A stretch of DNA of 9,950 bases from Opitutaceae bacterium (GTDB lineage: Bacteria > Verrucomicrobiota > Verrucomicrobiia > Opitutales > Opitutaceae). The position numbers were made by a program, and so were the translations under genes. Every line of letters starts with the position of its first letter. Position 1 is the first letter of the stretch. Of this stretch, positions 6,385 through 9,950 are shown piece after piece. A model generated the notes under the pieces. That model made no database searches, was not told where the DNA came from, and saw only the letters and a list, made by a program, of their open reading frames with translations. The DNA lies in contig JAHFTI010000107.1 in NCBI GenBank assembly GCA_023265535.1, positions 1-9,950 on the forward strand, given 5' to 3'.

Positions 6385-6855
6385 ATGCGACACACGATTT
6401 CGGTCCTCGTTGAGAACAAATTCGGCGTGCTTGCTCGCGTGGCGGGCATGTTCTCGGGGCGCGGCTTCAACATTGACTCCCTCAATGTGGCGCCGACGCA
6501 CGATCCCGAGCTCTCCCGCATCACCGTGGTGCTGAAGGGTGACGGCTCCTCCCTCGAGCTCGCCGTGCGCCAGCTGCGCAAGCTGATCAATGTCGTCGAG
6601 GTGCTCGACTTCAAGGAGGGGCAGGCCGTTTCCCGCGAGATGATCCTCGTGAAGGTGAAGGCCGACAACAAGAGCCGCTCCGAGATCATGCAGATCTGCG
6701 ACATCTTCCGCGCCAAGATCGTCAATGTCGCCAAGGCCTCGGTCATCATCGAGGCCACCGGCACCGAGGACAAGGTCGCCGCCCTCCTCGATCTCCTCGA
6801 GCCCTTCGGCATCATCGAGCTCGCCCGCACCGGCGTGCTTGCCCTGAAGCGCTGA
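6385..6855 (+). CDS. ilvN: Acetolactate synthase small (regulatory) subunit
   Basis: A 156-aa protein. The N-terminal ACT domain (about 1-75) opens with HTISVLVENKFGVLARVAGM, then FSGRGFNIDSLNV and a THDPELSRITVVL strand, the valine-binding fold of IlvN/IlvH. The C-terminal regulatory domain (about 80-156) contains REMILVKVKAD and FRAKIVNVAKASVIIEATG. It activates the catalytic IlvB/IlvI subunit and gives valine feedback inhibition in the first step of valine, leucine and isoleucine synthesis. The large subunit gene is not beside it: the upstream neighbour is tRNA-Val. ilvC follows after 48 bp, likely one transcript. There is no Shine-Dalgarno before the ATG. The length matches the family (about 160 aa). 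The symbol ilvH would be equally valid. Confidence 0.95.
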   Translation: MRHTISVLVENKFGVLARVAGMFSGRGFNIDSLNVAPTHDPELSRITVVLKGDGSSLELAVRQLRKLINVVEVLDFKEGQAVSREMILVKVKADNKSRSEIMQICDIFRAKIVNVAKASVIIEATGTEDKVAALLDLLEPFGIIELARTGVLALKR

Positions 6856-6903
6856 GTTCCTCCTTTCCAACCCCGTCAGTCCAACACTCGTTTCCTACTA
6901 CAC

Positions 6904-7929
6904 ATGCCTGCCAAAGTATACACCGACAAGGACGCCGATCTCGGCGTGTTCGCCAACAAGACCATCGCCGTTCTCGGCTTCGGCTCCCAGGGCCATGCCC
7001 ATGCGCTGAACCTCAAGGACAGCGGCTGCAAGGTCGTCATCGGCCTCTACAAGGGTTCGAAGTCCAAGGAAGTCGCCGAGAAGCATGGCTTCGAGGTCCT
7101 CGAGACCGGCGCCGCCGTCAAGAAGGCCGACGTCATCCTCGTGGGTCTGCCCGACATGAAGCAGGCCGATGTCTACACCAACGACATCCTCCCCAATCTC
7201 TCCAAGGGCAAGTGCCTGATCTTCTCGCACGGTCTCGCCGTCCACTTCGGCCTGATCAAGCCCACCAATGACATCGACGTGATCATGGTCGCCCCGAAGG
7301 GCCCCGGCCACATGGTCCGCCGCCTCTATGTCGAGGGCAAGGGCATGCCTGCCCTCATCGCCGTCTACCAGAACAAGAGCAAGGCCGCCAAGAAGATCGC
7401 CCTCGCCTGGGCCAAGGGCATCGGCTCGACCCGCGCCGGCGTCCTCGAGACCACCTTCAAGGAAGAGTGCGAGACCGACCTCTTCGGCGAGCAGGCCGTC
7501 CTCTGCGGTGGCGCCAGCGCCCTCGTGCAGGCCGGTTTCGAGACCCTCGTCGAGGCTGGCTACCAGCCCGAGATGGCCTACTTCGAGTGTCTCCACGAGC
7601 TGAAGCTCATCTGCGACCTCATGTACGAGTCCGGCATCGCCGGCATGCGTTTCTCGATCTCCGAGACCGCCAAGTTCGGTGACATCACCCGCGGCCCCCG
7701 CGTGGTCGACAAGCGCACCAAGGCCGAGATGAAGAAGATCCTCAAGGAGATCCAGTCCGGCGCCTTCGTCAAGGAGTGGGTCAAGGAGTACAAGGGCGGC
7801 CTGAAGAACTACAACAAGCTGCTCAAGAAGGGCGAGGCTCACCCGATCGAGAAGACCGGCGCCCGCCTGCGCGGCATGATGTCCTGGATGGCCAAGAAGA
7901 ACATCAAGGGTGTCGCCGCCAGCTACTGA
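6904..7929 (+). CDS. ilvC: Ketol-acid reductoisomerase (class I)
   Basis: A 341-aa short-form enzyme. It isomerises and reduces acetolactate or acetohydroxybutyrate, needs Mg2+ and NAD(P)H, and acts directly after acetolactate synthase. The Rossmann motif is GFGSQGHAHALNL. The cofactor-specificity loop reads GLYKGSKSK: both serines that bind the NADPH 2'-phosphate are kept, but Tyr stands where many homologues have Arg. Active-site pieces are FSHG (H109), APKGPGH, TDLFGEQ (metal ligands D192 and E196), ECLHELKLICDLMYE and SISETAKFGD. It is complete, with a lysine-rich C terminus ending KKNIKGVAASY. It has no Shine-Dalgarno, follows ilvN closely and ends before a strong terminator. Confidence 0.97.
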   Translation: MPAKVYTDKDADLGVFANKTIAVLGFGSQGHAHALNLKDSGCKVVIGLYKGSKSKEVAEKHGFEVLETGAAVKKADVILVGLPDMKQADVYTNDILPNLSKGKCLIFSHGLAVHFGLIKPTNDIDVIMVAPKGPGHMVRRLYVEGKGMPALIAVYQNKSKAAKKIALAWAKGIGSTRAGVLETTFKEECETDLFGEQAVLCGGASALVQAGFETLVEAGYQPEMAYFECLHELKLICDLMYESGIAGMRFSISETAKFGDITRGPRVVDKRTKAEMKKILKEIQSGAFVKEWVKEYKGGLKNYNKLLKKGEAHPIEKTGARLRGMMSWMAKKNIKGVAASY

Positions 7930-7969
7930 GCTGCAGCCACGCTGTATCTGAAGTTCTGATACACTTTGA

Positions 7970-8002
7970 GGGCCGCTTCCCGATCCGGGGAGCGGCCCTT
8001 TT
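7970..8002 (+). terminator. Intrinsic terminator of ilvNC
   Basis: GGGCCGCTTCCCG pairs with CGGGGAGCGGCCC over 13 bp (one T-G pair) around an ATC loop, followed directly by TTTT. A smaller dyad, GTATC (7944-7948) and GATAC (7958-7962), precedes it. There is no T-run in the other direction, so it acts on the plus strand only. Its last T is also the lowest base of the transposase stop codon read from the other strand. Confidence 0.9.
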
Positions 8003-9003
8003 CATGAAGGGGTCACATCTATACACTTTACACGCAACCCGAGCTCGTTCGGCCCGTCCTGAGTGTTCAACTTGAGGCGTCGCACCGTCTGGCTCACGTT
8101 CATGGGTGTACCCATTCCAAGTCGCTCGCATAGCCAACCGTTGCTGACATCTGTGGTGGCCTTCATTCTGGCTGCAAGAAGCACTTTGTCGTGAGAGGAC
8201 TTGCCATTGCCAAGCCTGTCCAAGTCTATTCCTCCGGAGATCGCGATTTCCCTGAGTGATTGCTCCCAGTGGCGAGCCTTTGACTCAACCAATCGACCTC
8301 TTTGATCCGCCTCATTTATTGAAGCGTGCAAGGGGAATTGCGCACACTCGCCTCCAAGCAAACTGTCGCATGAAGCTCCTGACTTCTCGGCGGCCCAGTT
8401 CTTGCATAGTCGCTTTAGTTCCATCCTCAATTTGCCCGGATCGTCTTGGGCAAGCACGCCCAGATAATCACGGTAGAGAAGCCAATGGGCCTGCTCATCT
8501 CTCAGGTTTCCGGCCTGCAGGAGCACTGTGTTCGGTTCAAGGCAGGAGGGGCGCTTCCTGCGCCCGTACCACCACAGGCTGCTCCAGCGATACTCGAGCA
8601 GGGAGGCCAACTTTACGATTCCCGCCCGCAAGGGGTTGAGGTGAACGTAGTGGCATACCTGTGCCAGTGCAAAACCATGTTCGACTGGGAATGCCTTGAA
8701 TCGGCCTTGGAAAGGCCGGCCTCGCTCAGAATGGAGACGATTGAATCTATTGGCCCAGGTTCCCTGAAGGGACTTCATGCCCATGCTTAGATTCGGGATG
8801 GGCGTTTCGAGGACGAGGTGGAAGTGATTCCGCATGATGGCAAAGGCATGCAAGCGCCATTCGTATTTCGCGCTTGTTTCGAAAATGCAGTGTTCAAAGG
8901 AGCCTGCTGCCCCGGCCTCCTCAAATAGGGGCTGGCGGTAATTGCCTCGGTTTAGGATGTGATAACACGCCCCGGGATACTCTGACCTGAGTTGTCTTGC
9001 CAT
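8002..9003 (-). CDS. REP-associated tyrosine transposase (RAYT, Y1/HUH family)
   Basis: A 333-aa protein opening with MARQLRSEYPGACYHILNRGN, the usual start of this family. IMRNHFHLVLE carries the H60-F-H62 metal-binding HUH motif, and VCHYVHLNPLRAGIV carries the likely nucleophile Tyr Y119. Q/GRF residues around RPFQGRFKAF fit TnpA_REP proteins. These enzymes cut and rejoin single-stranded DNA at REP hairpins. A C-terminal extension of about 180 residues ends in a helix-turn-helix-like part (SNGWLCERLGMGTPMNVSQTVRRL). The final residues, about VKCIDVTP, are coded by the left 34-bp repeat and the TGA lies just outside it. Both catalytic motifs are present and no frameshift is seen, so it may be active. 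A+T content is higher than in the flanking genes, suggesting transfer. Confidence 0.92.
   Translation of the reverse strand: MARQLRSEYPGACYHILNRGNYRQPLFEEAGAAGSFEHCIFETSAKYEWRLHAFAIMRNHFHLVLETPIPNLSMGMKSLQGTWANRFNRLHSERGRPFQGRFKAFPVEHGFALAQVCHYVHLNPLRAGIVKLASLLEYRWSSLWWYGRRKRPSCLEPNTVLLQAGNLRDEQAHWLLYRDYLGVLAQDDPGKLRMELKRLCKNWAAEKSGASCDSLLGGECAQFPLHASINEADQRGRLVESKARHWEQSLREIAISGGIDLDRLGNGKSSHDKVLLAARMKATTDVSNGWLCERLGMGTPMNVSQTVRRLKLNTQDGPNELGLRVKCIDVTPS
8007..8040 (+). repeat. Left 34-bp terminal inverted repeat
   Basis: It begins AAGGGGTCACATCTATACAC and ends TTACACGCAACCC. It matches the reverse complement of 9177-9210 at 33 of 34 positions; the single difference is T at 8027, where the other copy gives A. 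It also codes for the end of the transposase on the minus strand. Confidence 0.92.
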
Positions 9004-9176
9004 GGCGCATAAGGTAAAACTTAGTTGCTTGTGACAAATAAAAAAGTTCTTAAGCCGCTTGGCTTTTGCGCGCTACTTTGTCGATCAGTCCATGCCTTTG
9101 ATTGGCTTTTCCTCACGCCGCCACGCAAAAGTGAACAGGGATTACATGTCATTTCTGTTTTCGACCTATGGCGGCT

Positions 9177-9210
9177 GGGTTGCGTGTAATGTGTATAGAT
9201 GTGACCCCTT
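9177..9210 (-). repeat. Right 34-bp terminal inverted repeat
   Basis: It begins GGGTTGCGTGTAA on the plus strand and ends GATGTGACCCCTT. It is the inverted partner of 8007-8040. It lies 174 bp upstream of the transposase ATG, so its distance to the gene differs greatly from that of the left copy, which overlaps the gene's 3' end. Confidence 0.92.
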
Positions 9211-9282
9211 TCAGTCACTCCATGGGGCGGAGGCTGTCGCGTTGAACAGTGGGCGTTCGTCATTGGAGCACCCGTTTCAGTA

Positions 9283-9316
9283 TTGACAGTAACACTGTCA
9301 CACTGTCATTGACACT
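9283..9316 (+). promoter_or_regulatory. Clustered half-sites, probable operator/promoter of the MerR gene
   Basis: Four half-sites lie in 33 bp: TGACAGT (9284-9290), ACTGTCA (9294-9300), ACTGTCA (9302-9308) and TGACACT (9310-9316). The first two form a perfect dyad, TGACAGTAACACTGTCA. The last two contain TGTCATTGACA, another perfect dyad. The first site overlaps a perfect -35 box, TTGACA (9283-9288). No good -10 box follows at 17 bp, which fits promoters that need an activator. The cluster ends 8 bp before the regulator's ATG, so autoregulation is likely. Confidence 0.55.
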
Positions 9317-9324
9317 GCATCGAC

Positions 9325-9795
9325 ATGAAGCTCCCTCTCGAAAAACTCGCGGACAAGGTGAATGGCTGGTGTGCGCAGCACGCTGTGGCCCCTGCGAATG
9401 GCCAGGCCGGCGAGCAGGTGTCGGAGCGCAACATCCGCTACTACCGCACGCTTGGCCTCGTGGCCGGGCCTGGGGAGGGTGGGCTCTATGGCGAGCTCCA
9501 GTACCTCCAGCTTTGCGCGCTGCGCCTGCTGCAGGCCAAGGGGCTTCCGCTGCGCCGCGTGCGTGAGCTGCTCTTTGGCCGCGATGAGGCGACCCTGCGC
9601 GAACTGCTCGAGCGCGGGCTCGCCGAGCTGCGTGCCGAACGCAGTTCCCCGGTGCTAGCCCTGAGGCCGGGCAATGAGGAGCTCTGGCGTATGACGACTT
9701 TGGATACGGAATTCATCCTGTGCTCGCGCAGCGGCCGCGGCCTCTCCGAGGAGCAACGCGCCGCGATCCTTCGTATCCTCCATCCCGAAACCTGA
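9325..9795 (+). CDS. MerR-family transcriptional regulator
   Basis: A 156-aa DNA-binding protein. The winged helix-turn-helix is seen in VSERNIRYYRTLGLV (residues 32-46), then the wing with GGLYGELQYLQLCALRLLQAKGLPLRRVRELL (about 52-83), the usual MerR order. A first helix (LEKLADKVNGWCAQ) is separated from the recognition part by an insertion of about 15 residues, as in a subgroup of MerR-like proteins with an LYG motif. A helical segment (about 87-103) could be the dimer coiled coil. The C-terminal part (about 105-156) has no recognised ligand-binding domain and only one Cys (C133), so metal sensing is not indicated. No target gene lies downstream on the same strand within the window. Candidate operator sites lie immediately upstream. 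Confidence 0.82.
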   Translation: MKLPLEKLADKVNGWCAQHAVAPANGQAGEQVSERNIRYYRTLGLVAGPGEGGLYGELQYLQLCALRLLQAKGLPLRRVRELLFGRDEATLRELLERGLAELRAERSSPVLALRPGNEELWRMTTLDTEFILCSRSGRGLSEEQRAAILRILHPET

Positions 9796-9804
9796 GGCGT
9801 CCCA

Positions 9805-9821
9805 GGGGACCCTGTGTCCCC
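9805..9821. terminator. Hairpin after the MerR gene
   Basis: GGGGAC and GTCCCC form a perfect 6-bp stem around CCTGT, extendable by CAG/CTG with one bulged C. No T-run follows. It lies 9 bp past the MerR stop, and could serve both this gene and a convergent one. Confidence 0.4.
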
Positions 9822-9859
9822 CTGTCCTGCTTCACCGGACTCCCCTGAAATCCTCCTGG

Positions 9860-9950
9860 TCACTTCTGCAAGCCATACACCCCATTCTGCACGACATCCT
9901 CCAGCACCCAGACCTCCCCTTTTCCTCTTTCCCGGTTCCCTGACTCACCC
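9860..9950 (-). CDS. Possible 3' end of an unknown minus-strand gene
   Basis: A minus frame is open from the right window edge to a TGA at 9862-9860, about 29 codons ending GEVWVLEDVVQNGVYGLQK. The residue mix looks like real protein and the position, convergent to the MerR gene with a hairpin between, is sensible. It is short, so chance cannot be excluded and no family is recognised. If it is not a gene, the last 155 bases hold only the hairpin and a pyrimidine-rich stretch. Confidence 0.3.
   Translation of the reverse strand, partial: GESGNRERGKGEVWVLEDVVQNGVYGLQK

Larger units (their letters stand above)
8007..9210. mobile_element. Repeat-bracketed RAYT unit
   Basis: A 1204-bp unit framed by near-perfect 34-bp inverted repeats and holding one gene, a Y1/HUH transposase. 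It sits 4 bp past the ilvC terminator T-run and before a MerR gene, disrupting neither. No target-site duplication is visible (left flank ends TTCATG, right flank starts TCAGTC), which suits HUH enzymes. Terminal inverted repeats are not usual for IS200/IS605 elements; RAYT genes are more often flanked by inverted REP sequences, so this may be a REP-flanked resident gene rather than a true insertion sequence. The 173 bp between the transposase start and the right repeat are A+T-rich and hold no other gene; an 8-bp inverted pair CTTTTGCG (9063-9070) and CGCAAAAG (9124-9131) lies there. Confidence 0.75.

Noticed and set aside
6898..7842. Antisense open frame of 314 codons over ilvC
   Set aside because: The strong G/C-ending codon bias of ilvC keeps the opposite frame open; the product is Leu/Gly/Asp-rich low-complexity sequence.
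8001..9216. Target-site duplication around the transposase unit
   Set aside because: The bases flanking the two repeats (TTCATG and TCAGTC) do not match as direct repeats at any length tried.

Overview
The window is a GC-rich bacterial chromosome segment with mostly housekeeping content. Coding bias is strongest in asd, ilvN and ilvC, where nearly every third codon position is G or C. Several convincing genes (ilvN, ilvC, the chemotaxis receptor) have no purine-rich ribosome binding site just upstream. The gene set (a Y1/REP-type transposase of the kind common in Verrucomicrobia, ilvN-ilvC next to each other, a CxxCH chemoreceptor) would fit a verrucomicrobial, perhaps Opitutaceae-like, genome. 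That assignment is an inference, since no rRNA or lineage marker lies in the window.

Layout. Positions 1-1078 (minus) hold the N-terminal part of an Aas-like fusion, a glycerolipid acyltransferase domain followed by the start of an AMP-dependent acyl-ACP/acyl-CoA ligase domain, running off the left edge. Divergent from it is a methyl-accepting chemotaxis protein (1285-2736, plus) whose extracytoplasmic domain carries a CxxCH c-type heme motif. Convergent to that is a minus-strand ABC importer pair (ATPase 3566-4393, permease 2778-3569) of the SsuBC/ThiZX type, coupled by an ATGA stop/start overlap. A purine-rich tandem array of 9-bp units lies upstream of the ATPase, then a small L,D-transpeptidase (minus). 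This is divergent from, and apparently overlaps at the 5' end, aspartate-semialdehyde dehydrogenase (asd, 5080-6117).

The plus-strand block asd, tRNA-Val(UAC), ilvN, ilvC follows. It links aspartate-family amino acid and diaminopimelate synthesis with branched-chain amino acid synthesis. It is broken by two hairpins around the tRNA and ends in a strong intrinsic terminator after ilvC.

Directly against that terminator sits a mobile-element-like unit (8007-9210): a REP-associated tyrosine transposase gene bracketed by 34-bp inverted repeats that match at 33 of 34 positions. The transposase frame reads through the left repeat and stops just outside it. It is visibly richer in A+T than its neighbours. 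To its right is a MerR-type regulator (9325-9795) with a cluster of TGACAGT/ACTGTCA half-sites immediately upstream, probably its own operator. The window ends with a possible 3' end of another minus-strand gene.

The most distinctive items are the repeat-bracketed transposase unit whose terminal repeat is also coding, the heme-type chemoreceptor, and the half-site cluster before the MerR gene. I did not find a clearly new multi-gene system.
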